Assembly: GCF_047948215.1 (NCBI RefSeq)
Contig: NC_134455.1
Span: 163,228,575 to 163,292,574 of the forward strand
DNA from: Lycorma delicatula
Taxonomy: Eukaryota; Arthropoda; Insecta; Hemiptera; Fulgoridae
Reading direction: 5' to 3'
DNA length: 64,000 nt
This document shows positions 11,813 to 23,151 of this stretch, piece after piece (within the stretch, counting starts at the first letter, position 1; each line of letters starts with the position of its first letter). The position numbers and the translations under genes were made by a program. Below the pieces are notes generated by a model, which saw only the letters and a list, made by a program, of their open reading frames with translations, made no database searches and was not told where the DNA came from.

Positions 11813-12039
11813 GTGACTATCTCATTAAAATGTTGTGTAATCTTGTTAAATGTAGGAATACTAGTTAGATGTTTAAATTTATTAGAACTGTGTTAAAATT
11901 TCTTTTAGTTTTCATTTGATTATCACAATTAAGGTGACTTAAAACAGTTTTCAATCTTTATAGACTTAGTGACAAATTTGTTAGATTATATGTGTACTGT
12001 ATATACATATATATATATATATATATTTGGCACAATATA
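11813..12039. repeat. Intron with (TA)n run
   Basis: AT-rich intron ending in a short (TA)n microsatellite at about 12001-12026. It abuts the LINE fragment that follows. Confidence 0.6.
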
Positions 12040-12497
12040 CATATATTGTGCCAAATGAGGTGGTGTATCGAGAAATAGAGCCTGTTACTGATACTATGCG
12101 GAAAAAAAGAATCTCTTTCTTCGGTCATCTCATAAGGACACCACAAACAAGACTGTCAAGAAATATCATTGAAAAGCTCTGGTTCCAAAAGCTAGAAGTA
12201 GGATGGATCAAAGAAATTAGAGAAGATATGAAAGAATTGGGAATTTCCCTGACTGACCTACAGAATAAAACTGGAAAAATTACAAAGCTAAAAGATAAAA
12301 GCATTAGATTTAAACAAACGACAAAATACAACGAAGAGGGTGTTTACGGATGAAGAAAAGAAAGCAAGATCTGAACGGATGAAGAAATACTGGGCAGCTC
12401 GAAAGAGTAAAATAACACGCTTTTCTCAGAAAAGATCCAACTAAAATTGACTTAAGTGGTCCCATGTTGGCCGTAAAAGCATAATAATAATAATAAT
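12040..12497 (+). mobile_element. 3' end of a non-LTR retrotransposon (LINE)
   Basis: Reads MRKKRISFFGHLIRTPQTRL then RNIIEKLWFQKLEVGWIKEI. This is the domain downstream of reverse transcriptase in endonuclease-type insect LINEs, where 'RxxxxGHxxRMxxxRLxKxI' is typical. The frame continues to about 12350, is broken, and ends near GGCCGTAAAAGC followed by (ATA/TAA)n at 12481-12500. That repeat is the LINE tail or its target. It is 5'-truncated, as is usual for LINE copies. Confidence 0.75.
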
Positions 12498-12509
12498 ATA
12501 TATTATATA

Positions 12510-13804
12510 CGAGGTGTGTTCAAAAAGTAACGAGAATTTTGAAATTTTGCGGGTTGTATTAGTCCGTTTCTCAGGATTTTTTTGTTGTTGTATTGGTAGA
12601 CATGTCTGAAAAGCATCTATACATTTTTAGTCATATTGGATATTTAGTCTGTTGTCAGCTGTCAAAAGGATAACATGTGTTTTGGTATGATTGGCGATTT
12701 TTTATTTGTACAAATAATGGATCAGAGAATTTGTATTAGATTTTGCTATAAGAATGTAATGTAGTGTAGCAATGTTTTAAAAATGTTAAATATTGTTTTT
12801 GGTGAGTCTGCTATGAGTAAAGCAAGGGTTTATGAGTGGTATAAGTGTTTCCAAGGTTATGCAGATGACAAGCGCCCCAGACACCCCGGCACATCAACAA
12901 CTGATGAAAACGTGGAAAAAGTGAAAGAAATGATTATGAATGATCGCCGAACCACAATTAGAGAGTTGCTGATGATGTTGGGATATCAATTGGCTCATAT
13001 CATGAACTTTTTTCTGATGTTTTGGGTATGAAACCTGTGACAGCAAAATTTGTTCCAAAATTGTAGAATTTTGAACAAAAACAGCGGCGAATGGAAGTTG
13101 TTCATTAGTCACTAAATGAAGTCAACAACGATGCAGAACTACTGAAACATGTCGTAACAGATGCAGAAACATGGGCTTATAGATATGATGTTGTAACTAA
13201 GGCTCAATCATCCTATTGGAGGCATTTTGGATCACCAAGACCGAAAAAAGCTAGCTCGACAAGTACGGTTGAATGTGAAGGTTATGCTCACCGTGTTCTT
13301 CGATTTTAACAGCATAGTGCATCATGAGTTCATGTGCATAGTGCATAATAGTATTACCTACAAGTTCAATGCAGTTTGTGTGAAGCAGTCTGAAAGAACA
13401 CCCAGATTTGTGGCAAAACAATTCATGGCTTTTGGACCACAATAATGTGCCTGCTCACACTTCAATGCGTGTTTGTCAATTTTTAGCCAAAATCATCTCT
13501 GTAATGATATCTCAGCAGCCATATTCGCTAGACATGGCCCCGTGTGACTTTTTTCTATTCCCAAAAATAGAGAGAACCTTAAAGGGCCATTGTTTTACAA
13601 GCATAGATGAGATTAAAAGCAAATAGCTGAAAGAGCAAAACACTATTCAAAAGATTGAATTCCAGAAGTGTTTCAGGGATTGGAAAATGTGCTGGCATAA
13701 GTATATAATGGGGACTATTTTGAAGGGGATAACATTTATGTAGATGAATAAATAAAATTCTTTCCAAAATACAAAAATTCTCATTACTTTTTGAACACAC
13801 CTCG
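12510..13804 (+). mobile_element. Full-length dead mariner with 30-bp terminal repeats
   Basis: The left end begins CGAGGTGTGTTCAAAAAGTA and the right end is its inverse, with one mismatch in the first 30 bases. TA flanks both ends (12508-12509 and 13805-13806). The 1.3-kb interior holds a mariner transposase in pieces: SKARVYEWYKCFQ, TSTTDENVEKVKEMI (the N-terminal DNA-binding part), a decayed catalytic core around 13160 (VVTDAETWAYRYD, with the first Asp motif changed to DAE), DHNNVPAHTSMRVCQF, and YSLDMAPCDFFLFPKI with the third Asp. Frameshifts and stops separate the pieces. This is a different mariner lineage from copies A and B. Confidence 0.93.
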
Positions 13805-14399
13805 TATTTTCTATGATTTGGTAAAAATTTCCTGTAAAAATTGTTTTGAGAATTATATAAGTGGTTTATTTTTTTTTAAATTTTAATTTAATTTAATGCA
13901 GATAATTAATAATTAATTTATTATTATAATAATGTATATTGTTTACTTAGTGCATTACATCTATTATTTTCTGAGAGAGAAAGACAGAGAGAGAATGGTC
14001 ATAAAATGATAAAAATTGTTTTAATGAGGCATGTTGATTTTATCACCAACAGTTAAAAATATTCATTTCTTTCTAAATCGTTAACTTACAAGTTCATTAC
14101 ATTTGAGTTTACATTACATTTCATGTCATTTTGACTTTAGACCAGTATATAAATTTTATTAAACTGATATAATATTTGAATATTATAAAATTACACTGAA
14201 AGCTCATTTTGCTATTATATAATGTGGATAGATTTATTTGTCTTGTTGAGTTAGTGTATATTATTACTGTTATTAGATTTTAGACTGTTAATGTTATAAT
14301 TGAACAGCACCTTTAATTGTTAAAAGTAAAAGTGAGTTTTAAATAATTTTGAATGTTTCATGTATTTGTTTCATTTATTTCATTATTAGCATCTAATTC
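13805..14399. other. AT-rich intron, nothing recognised
   Basis: No gene, RNA or named repeat. Contains a short GA-rich run near 13973. Confidence 0.5.
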
Positions 14400-16240
14400 T
14401 ACAGTACTAGAAAATGTCTGTTCTTATTCAATGTCCTCTTAGATTGCTTGCAGTTTTCCATCATCTCTTCATAGGACATCCTGTATCCTTTCAGTTGTCT
14501 TATATTGATTATATTGAAGAGCCTGTTTTTGAGTACCTGCTCATCAGCCATCCACAATAAATGGTCATGACACCTCTGTTGTCTCCAGTTTTATGATTCA
14601 GTTTTATTGTTATGTTTCATCTGAAATACCCTCTATAATTTTCTAGTAACTTATCGTATCCACTTTTGAACCATCGTTAACAGGTATTAACTATCACAGT
14701 TTTACTAAGAAGTGACTACAGTCTTTTAGCAAAAAAAAAAATCTTATTAGCTTTTATATTTAAAACAGTATTTCTCTGTAGTTCTCACAGTTTCCTTTAC
14801 CCTCTGTCTTAAAAATTAAAAAAGCAGTTCACACATCAGGAATGACATCACTCGTTTAACACATGTTTAAAAAGTTTCATAAACTAAATTAAAAAATGAC
14901 CTTTTCATTTAAAAAATTCGTGATTTATTGCCAACAATCTTGCAACCTTTTTTAATTTTCAATGATTTTAAAGCAGTCAACAAATTCATTTAATTCCATT
15001 TTATCGACAGCAGAATCACTACTGTCAGTAGCAAACTCTTCTTCATTAAGTTGTGCCATAATTTCTTGATATGACTAGTACACTCTTTCTCTGTATTTAG
15101 TCTAGCTGAATCATGAACATCAGAGTTAAGATGTTTCAACTTTAAAAACTGTATCATGTGGACCATGTAAATCTTCCTTTTTGTTTTCAATAATCTTGTC
15201 CAGTGACTTCTTTTCATGTATTTCATATTGCAGGTTTAGAAATGTTTCTCAAGCATTTATGTTCCTTATAATTTGCATCTGTTGGAGTACCTATAAATTG
15301 TGGTAATGTTTTCTTATTATCAACAGCATTCTGAACATCATTATCCCTGTTCTTAGTGTTTTCCTTTTCCAAAACAATTTTTCCTTTCCAGAATCTCTGA
15401 AACTGCTACCTTTAACATAGAGACTTAAGTTATTCCATTTACTACCAAAAAGAGAAGAATTTACGACCAAGAAAAAGTGAGTGGTCTTTGTAGATTTAAT
15501 TGGAAGACATTCTAAACAATATTCAATCTGTTAATAAATAACTCTTAATTTCCTTATCTTACAAAAGGTGAACTTTAAATACTTTGTCTTGCTTCTATTT
15601 TTGAAAGGGACTCAGTTTTCTCTATGAAGACACAGATCAATTTTTGATGATTTGATCCCACACACTTCCTCTATAGTGTCTGGTTTGGTTTGTGATCACA
15701 AAATATGAATTTATAATCTCATCAGCAAATGAACTTTAAAAGAAGTATTTCTTATCTTAGTTATTATGAATAGAAAATTCAGTTAACTTATTTCATATTA
15801 TTTTACATCACTGTTTAAAAAATACTTGATATTAGTGCCAAAAACACCCTAAAAGAGCTCGATTCCCAACTTGTGCATCAAGATCACCAGAGAGAATGAG
15901 GAAATCCCCATTTCATTTAATAGTTTTTGGTTTATCCTAAAACCCTTCTATGTTGTCAACTTAACTTGTTTTGCTGCATATTTTCCAACTATTGATTGAA
16001 ATCATCATTCTGTTTTAAAGTGGCAGTAATAATTCTCTTTTATTGTATTATATTCCCTATCTATTTCCTATTAACTACGATAGCCATACTTTTGCTTTTT
16101 CTCCATGGCCTGCTTACACCACTTTATATTAAAGAATTGTTATATAAATCCATTGCAATCAACTTCTTTGTATTTGATAGTAGTGAGATATTTATTCTGC
16201 TTCTTTTTATTTTTTCTGTTTAGCCTCCGGAAATTAAAAA
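14400..16240 (-). mobile_element. Badly decayed LINE on the minus strand
   Basis: From the 5' end (high coordinates), the minus strand gives LSGDLDAQVGN near 15860-15900, matching the GDxNAxxG motif of the LINE apurinic-type endonuclease. AQLNEEEFATDSSDSAVDKM near 15000-15060 resembles the linker before reverse transcriptase. HLLWMADEQVLKN near 14540-14580 resembles the post-RT 'HxLRMxDxRxxK' region. All three are in the expected order, separated by stops and frameshifts. A TTTAGCCTCCGGAAATT motif at 16222-16238 is the SINE-type tail. The RT core itself is not readable, so the ends are uncertain. Confidence 0.55.
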
Positions 16241-17058
16241 AATAATTTTTTTAAATATTTTTTTTTTTTTTTTAATGTAAGTTGGTCAAATATCCTTATC
16301 CAAACTGCTTTTTCTTTTGATGTTTCCATTCAGATACTTTCTAAAGTTGCTATCCATATCCAAATCTATCTTTTGGGCCACCAGCATGTGAAAAATGTCT
16401 CTCATACTCCTGCATAAGGAAGATACCAGTCTGACTAAGAAGATCAGGTATTATTCTGTTGATATTATTATATCTTAACTGAAAAGTCTCTGTTTTTAAG
16501 GAGTCAGGAATTTATCTCTTCACCCTCTTCTACCTTCTTACATAATGACAAACCACATGTCACCATCTACTCAGGATTTAAGCCAAGGACTAAGAAATAA
16601 GATTTGCTGGGAGAGCTGATATGCATTTACTTTTCAGCCCTTTATCAGTGTTTTATTTGTAATATAAATCCATTTTTTTTAAAATTAAAGTAATAAAACT
16701 GTTGAAATTATCATTTTAACACCATACATAGTTTAATTACCAGTTTACAAAAATCATAGAGATATGGGAACTGGTTGTTGCAAAATTTAGCCAAAGTATT
16801 TGTCTAAAAATCTAACTACAAAACATGATAAATTTCTGTTGTGAATCTTTTAGTAGAAGAATGCATTTATAATATAAATACAGAATAGAAAATACCTAAT
16901 TTATAAATATAAGAACATATAAAATTGTTGATTAAGAATTTCTATAAATATTTTTTGATTATATTTAATTTTTAGATGGGTACTGTTCCATAGCCTCCAG
17001 CAGTATTAGCACCTCAGCCTTTTATTGAAAAGATCCCTATTTTAAATCTCGGTCAGCT
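16241..17058. other. AT-rich intron, nothing recognised
   Basis: Contains a long T run at about 16255-16275. No gene seen. Confidence 0.5.
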
Positions 17059-17095
17059 CGGCTTAATATATTTCATTATGAAATATATTAAGCCG
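17059..17095. repeat. Perfect 37-nt palindrome (17-bp arms, 3-nt loop)
   Basis: CGGCTTAATATATTTCA is followed by TTA and then its exact reverse complement. It is close to the fold-back mariner at 17204 but not part of it. Both arms are identical, so it is young or selected, but function is unknown. Confidence 0.9.
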
Positions 17096-17203
17096 ATATT
17101 ATGCTACATAATTTTCAATTCATATTCCTGTGCATGTCATTTATAATTAAAATGGGTTGTATATGTTAATGCACCCATTTAATAAATATGTAGTTGTAAT
17201 ATA

Positions 17204-17954
17204 TGAGGACTATTCGAAAAGTAACTTCTGATTCATTATTAAAAAAACTTTAATTGATAAAAAAATAATGTATTACATATATCTTTTAGCTACTTTTCTA
17301 CATAATTGCTTCTAAAGTGAGGCACTTATCATCTGTAAACAAGTTTTTGAATACCCATGTCATAAAACTCTACTACCTGTGAATTAAGCTAGTTAGTAGC
17401 ACTGTTTTTCAATTCCTTGCAATACTGAGGACTGGAAGTTAATTTCTGAATGGCCCCGAACTGAAATAACACTGTAACTTACTACAAGAGTTACAGAAAT
17501 TGAGAAGGGCCATACAAAACAAATGATGTGGCATGCTGAGTTCAGGCATCATTTTTCTTCATAACAATGCTTGTCCACATACTGCAGAACGCACTCAACC
17601 TAAATCAACTGTTTCAAATGGGAGTTGTTTAACCATTTTCCATACAGCCCTGATTTTTCTCACAGTGGTAATCACCTTTTCCCAAAAATGAAAAATGGTT
17701 AGTGACACAGGATTTTGAAAATGACGAGGAGTTGAAAACTGTGTTACTGCCTGGCTTAATTCACAGACAACAGAGTTTTATAATGAGGGAATTCAAAAAC
17801 TTGTTTACAGTTATGACAAGTGCTTTAATTTTCATGACAGTTATGTAGAAAAGTAGCTAAAAGTTGTAGCTATGTGATATACATAATAAATTGTTTTTTA
17901 TCAATTGGTTTTTTTTAAATAATGAATCAGGAGTTACTTTTTGAATAGCCCTTG
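17204..17954. mobile_element. Fold-back mariner derivative with long inverted arms
   Basis: The ends (TGAGGACTATTCGAAAAGTA left; inverse of CAAGGGCTATTCAAAAAGTA right) are flanked by TA at 17202-17203 and 17955-17956. The right half encodes the C-terminal part of a mariner transposase on the + strand: HNNACPHTAERTQ, then IQKLVYSYDKCFNF, then DSYVEK and stop. The left half carries the same C-terminal segment on the minus strand (VEFYDMGIQKLVYR and a following VEK-like end, 17290-17450). Both arms of about 270 bp therefore derive from the 3' end of one mariner, and the 5' half is missing. It cannot encode a transposase. Confidence 0.85.
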
Positions 17955-17956
17955 TA

Positions 17957-20005
17957 TTTATGAATGACTGTGATCTATTTAAAGCCCTTTGCTTTTTGTC
18001 ACTTAGTAAGTGACTTGCTTCCAAGAAATTCTTGCTTATTTACCAATCTCACGCAAATGCAAACAATAACGTTTAGAAAAGAATAATTTGTTACAGGAAA
18101 ACATTGTTATAAAATCATTTCTCATTTCTGTATAAACATTCGACATTTACTAATATTCTTTTTAATAATTAAATACTGTACTATTACTTCTTTTTGCCGT
18201 GTAATTTTTTTTCTTCTTTGAATCTTTCAAGCAATGGATTTTTAACATTCATCTTGAGGAGCATTTTGTTTTGGTAGGTTCCTTTTAGAATACCTTATTG
18301 TAGGGTTTTAACCTTGAGTGCTGCTACTAGTCAGTTGTTTGTGTAATTTTATGGGTTTTTTTTTAGTGTTTCTTTGAATTAAATGTCACTTTGGATAATC
18401 TGTACTCCAGAATTTATTTTTTATCTTATTAAAATTAATAATAATAATTATTAATTTTATTAATAAATATTATTAATTAATTTTTTAATCATTAGTTTTA
18501 TCAATTTTTACAACGTAATGATAGAATCTCTATGATGATACCACAAGGTTAGTCTATAAATAAATATCAATAATTGTATAAATAATTTTAACTTATTTAT
18601 ATGAAGTATTATTGTTATCATTAAAGCACAGTATAACATAATGGTTTTAGTCATGTTTTTTTAATATTACTTCCATATTACACCTTCTATATGCAGTGCG
18701 CACACGCATGTGTGTTTACTCTTATTTTTCTTAATTCTCAAGTATTTTCTCATATGTTGTTAAATCAACATAAGATTCCTAGTGTGGTGATTTGTAACTA
18801 CAAATGTTCTGCGTTACATTATCAAAGGAAAAGAAAACCAGTTGTAGCATGGAAGAGTTAATAGTTATATTTAAGGATATCTTGTAAGTAATTACCATTT
18901 GATAATATTTCCTGTACATTTACAGATTTATAGAACTCAAAGTCTGTCAATTTGTTGATATTATTTATTAAAGTCTTCTACTTGTGGCTCTCTTTAGATA
19001 TTCACATGTGAGTTGTAAAGTTTACACAAATAAATTGTTTTTGTTGCTACTAACTATGAAATTCAAACAGCGATAGATTTTTGGACTATCAGGGTGGGAT
19101 ATTGGTTGTAGTTTATGAACCAACTGGATGCTGAGTTTGTTCTTAACATGAAGAATGAGAGAAATATACAAAAATAGGATAAAGTATTTCAAATGATGAG
19201 CAAAAATAATGGCAAACACTGTTCTAGATAACTTATGTAAACAAAAGTGAACACAATTTGAAGAAGTGCACTTACTGATAATGTAATTAAAAAAAATATC
19301 AAGTTGCCATCTGAGGTTTAATTTGATTTTTCTGGATGTTCTAAAATATTCTTTGTAAAATTGTATCTCAAAATTTAGGCGACACAAAATTTGTTTGCAT
19401 TGGATGGCAAAAACATTTTCAGAAAACCAAAACAATGTTGCCAGTGGGATCCATATTGAAGTTTTTGTGCTCAAATTTATTTTGTTTTTTTTTTCTGAAG
19501 AATACAATTTGTATTTGTCTCCGAGTCACTTCTATTTATCCAAAAGTTGAATTTTTAGGTAGAAAGTGAATCATGAGTTCATGGTTGAACTCTGTAAGCA
19601 GAAATTTAATGAACTGATGGCAATGAAGAAAGATGACATCATTTTGAAGCTTACTTTATCACTGTGATAAATCCTCAGTGTTTGTATAATTATGTTGAAC
19701 AGTAGCTACTCTTTATTTAAGCCTGAAATAAAAACTTTTTAGAAAAAAAACAGTAGTTTTAGTGAAATTGATATTTTCATATTAATTATCTTTAAAGAAA
19801 TCAGTTTTTCTTTTACAAAGATTCCTCTCTATGAATGATTTAAATAAAATTTTAAGTCATTCTTGAAATATGTTTCAGCTAATGAGAATAAGATAATATA
19901 CTTAAAGCTAAATATTATATTATTGTTATTATTATTAAACTTAAAATAATATTTGTTTGTACTTTACAATTTAAATTTTGTGTAAAGAAACATAATTTTT
20001 TTTAG
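17957..20005. other. AT-rich intron, one unexplained long frame
   Basis: Intron of MINDY3 up to the acceptor TTTTTTTTAG ending at 20005. It holds AT palindromic sequence near 18430-18490 and the 161-codon frame listed separately. No known family recognised. Confidence 0.5.
19022..19507 (-). CDS. 161-codon frame of unknown origin
   Basis: An uninterrupted minus-strand frame starting MYSSEKKNKINL. It is rich in Phe, Ile, Leu and Lys and ends VSSNKNNLFV. I do not recognise it. Its length is unusual for such AT-rich sequence, where stops should come about every 12-15 codons, so it could be a decayed element or the antisense of one. The + strand does not give a better frame. There is no promoter evidence and no neighbouring gene on this strand. 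Chance remains the simplest alternative. Confidence 0.15.
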   Translation of the reverse strand: MYSSEKKNKINLSTKTSIWIPLATLFWFSENVFAIQCKQILCRLNFEIQFYKEYFRTSRKIKLNLRWQLDIFFNYIISKCTSSNCVHFCLHKLSRTVFAIIFAHHLKYFILFLYISLILHVKNKLSIQLVHKLQPISHPDSPKIYRCLNFIVSSNKNNLFV

Positions 20006-20120
20006 GGTTCTCAGTGTAGACAGTTCAGATGAAGTTGAAGCTTTCTACTTAGAGAGGATAGAAATGTTAAGAGAAACGTTTGGAGTTCTTCTTTTTCTTT
20101 ATTCTGTCATGTATACTAAG
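20006..20120 (+). CDS. MINDY3: MINDY-3-like deubiquitinase, exon 3 of the visible seven
   Basis: Reads (R)VLSVDSSDEVEAFYLERI, then EMLRETFGVLLFLYSVMYTK. The FGVLLFLYSV-x-x-TK segment is one of the most conserved parts of MINDY-3. It follows acceptor TTTTTTTTAG and ends at donor GTAATT in phase 0. The first two bases of its first codon come from the previous exon (AG+G). Confidence 0.93.
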
Positions 20121-21529
20121 GTAATTACTAGAAACCACGTATTTTTTACGATTTAATGGGATCTATGTGTGATTACTTCTTGAATTAAAAATTGCTTAAT
20201 TTTTCTTAAAAATGTACGTATTCCTAATAAAATAATTGTTGGGTTTCTGGAAGTTGCAGCTGAACAGATGAAAGTCATTACAAATTTCTGCCCTTGCTTT
20301 TAACAGCAAATTTACTGCTTCCTGTGTAACAGTATTATAATAATGTGACATCCTTATACCCATGACCCTGGGACATCAGTATTCAGTCATTTATTCCTGA
20401 ATTCTGACTTTTCATTTATTCTTTATTGGTTTTGCTTTCTCTTTTTTATCTCCCACAAATAAGATTCATTCCTGTGATAAGAAAGTAAAGTATTCCCTTG
20501 GATAAGTACAATTATCTGATGCTTAAAGGATGTAATCAGTGATGTATTCATTTTTTTATGTGGAAAGAAAGTGTTTTACAGAATAGCAGCTTTATTTCAT
20601 TACTTTCTAATTTTTTTTTTAAATCCATTTTTTCTTACTTGAATTAAATTGTAATCTTATATAAATATTCATAAAAAGATAGAATATAGGTACATCTGTT
20701 CTTACATGTATACATTATGTAGATTACATCATAATGGGATAAATTATAAATATAAAAACGTTAATTATAAGGTAGATTATTGTCTAAGTGATTTTTATTT
20801 ATTTATTTTTATTTTACAATTGTAATTTCTGTGTTTTTAAATTTTTTGACAGTAAATTTTGTTTTTATAAATTTTTCAAACTTTTACCAAAAAAGAATTT
20901 AGGTTTTTTGTTTACATTAAATAATTACTTTTCTGACAAATGTAGTAATGTAATGTTTTTAAATAAAATTTAAATTTTTCTAACTTTTCTTTGTTTTATT
21001 CAACTTATACACCATTTTCTTCAGAATTAAATTTTCTACAAGTTTTGTTAAAAATTTTATGTATTTTTTACCCATTTAATAAAGTTATTGTATGTCAAAA
21101 CTAAAAAACAGGGCATTTTATCCCAATTTATAGGTTTTTGTCCCAGATTTCTCTAGACTTACGCAGATACAGTTCTGGGGCCTATTTTATTCAATTTTTC
21201 AGGTCAAAAACAAGAAATCACTAATTCTTCTCCTTAATTAATATCCTAAAAATTTCAGTATGACCTCATTTCACCAGGATAACTGAAATCCTAGTGAAAT
21301 CTTTCACTTGCCATTACTCACATATGTTTATAGTACCTTTTTCAGTTATTTTCATGAGTAGAATAGGTTATCCAAGTCCCGGGAGAACGTTTTGATACAC
21401 CTGTATATAACAATGTTCAGCATGTAGGACTAATGATTTGACCTCAGTGGTGAAGTTCTCTTAATTTAATCCAATATATCTGTAGGATCATGACCTTTAA
21501 TTAACCCAAATTGAATACTTCTGGTGATA
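20121..21529. other. MINDY3 intron, AT-rich
   Basis: No named element before the SINE near 21530. The 61-codon + frame at 20788 is low complexity (Phe/Tyr/Lys from AT-rich DNA) and is not supported as a gene. Confidence 0.5.
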
Positions 21530-21692
21530 ATATTCAGGAATCACGTCTCAGGAATGGTTGACCGGAGACTGTACAAGACTACAGTTCATTTACATTCATA
21601 CATATCATCCTCATTCATCCTCTGAATCACCTTATGGTGATTTAGAGGCCTCATTCATCATCACCTTATGGTGGTTCCAGAGGCTAAAAGAA
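21530..21692 (+). mobile_element. 5'-truncated SINE with internal tail duplication
   Basis: Body blocks CAGGAATGGTTGACC, CTGTACAAGACTACAGTTCA and CATACATATCATCC match the SINE at 7776-8098 in the opposite orientation. The tail motif around TCACCTTATGGTG occurs twice, first before TTTAGAGGCC and then before GTTCCAGAGGCTAAAAG, so the tail is duplicated. No tRNA-like head is present. Confidence 0.75.
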
Positions 21693-22136
21693 AAAAGAGA
21701 TCAATAGTATGTGGAATCTGATTTTATAATTTTTTTTATTTATAAAAATAAGAAAAATAAGGAGGTTATTACCGCCCTGTTTATAAAATGCTGTCAAGTT
21801 GATTATAACATATTGATCATTTAATTTGTATAAAAATGTAATGCAATAAAAAAAAATAATTCAGAGAAGATTTTTTAAATTATCAAATATTTGTGAATAT
21901 GTAATGAGTACATCATCATGTATCTATATTTAAGATTTAATCACTGATGCTGATTGACCAGTTGTTATAATGTATTATTTTTAAATTTTATTACTACTTT
22001 GTATTAAAAGAAAAATACAAAAATTAAAAAATAAAATAAACATTATTTATTATAATTCATAATTACTGTTAAAATCATTACTATTGTAAAATTACAATCT
22101 GAATATGTTGATTAAGTTCTACTGCTCTTTCCACAG

Positions 22137-22290
22137 GGATTAGAACAACTACATAATGAAGTAACAGATCCAGGTGAACCACTTATAGATGGTGAATATG
22201 GTTATGGAAGCCAGTGCCTAATAAATCTCATGATCACTGGTAGAGCTGTTGCACATGTTTGGAATCATGATCAAGATGTTGGAGGACTCA
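22137..22290 (+). CDS. MINDY3: MINDY-3-like deubiquitinase, exon 4 of the visible seven
   Basis: Reads GLEQLHNEVTDPGEPLID, then GEYGYGSQCLINLMITGRAV, and ends HVWNHDQDVGGL plus one base. The EPLID...YG-GSQ-LINL-TG-AV pattern is diagnostic of MINDY-3, with the GSQ-LINL block forming part of the substrate-binding fold. Acceptor CCACAG at 22131-22136; donor GTTAGT at 22291. It leaves a single A, completed by AG of the next exon to give Lys. Confidence 0.94.
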
Positions 22291-22322
22291 GTTAGTTTTT
22301 TATTTCTATTTAATTAAAACTT

Positions 22323-22380
22323 ATTACTTTTCTTTTAAAAAGAGCTTTTGTATTACTTTTCTTTTAAAAAGAGCTTTTGT
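22323..22380. repeat. Exact 29-bp tandem duplication
   Basis: ATTACTTTTCTTTTAAAAAG plus AGCTTTTGT occurs twice in direct succession (22323-22351 and 22352-22380) with no mismatch, 33 bp after the exon donor. It appears recent. No role is evident. Confidence 0.95.
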
Positions 22381-23151
22381 AGTTCAGTGTTATGTTAAAT
22401 TTGATTATTGAGATATTTACTGTAATTTTTTTTAGTCTGATTTAGATAATTTAAAAGAAAACTAATTTTCATGATAGTTGCAAATAAATATTTTTAACAA
22501 TGAAATTTTGAACATTCATCGAAGACTTAAGGAAATTGTTATTGTACTTTTTTTTTCTAGTATTAATTTGTAAAGTTTATTATTTGTATTTCAGTCAATA
22601 GCTGGAAAAAAATCACCCTGGGATTTTTAATACTGTTAAGGTACTATTTAAATGAGAACAAAGTAAAGATGAGCAAAGTCGGATTAATTTAAAACCAGTT
22701 AGAAAATCTAGTATAATAAACTCTAATTTACCTTGCCTAACAATTTTAGGATGATGAACTGTAAATAGAGAATTGTTGTTCTTGATGATTTAAATAAACA
22801 AATAATGTTATACATTATAATATTCCATAATTCCCTGATAAGTTAAAATTGTTGAGTTATATATTATTCTCTTATTAATAGTAATAATAGTATATTAACA
22901 AAAAACTGCATTAAATTTAAATAAATGTGTAATATGAGCTGTATATTTTTAATTATATATTTTCATTGTAAATAATAAAATTTCATTGTTTGCTGTTGGG
23001 ATTTATTAGTGTGAGTGAGTAGCAATAAAGCTTAAATACTTAAATGTAACATTATGGTCTCATTGAACTTACAATGAATGCCACATACACAAAATTAAAG
23101 TCTTTTTAAGATTAATTTTATTCCTCTGTATGTTAAATTATATTTTAAATT
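22381..23151. other. AT-rich intron, nothing recognised
   Basis: No gene, RNA or named repeat. Confidence 0.5.
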
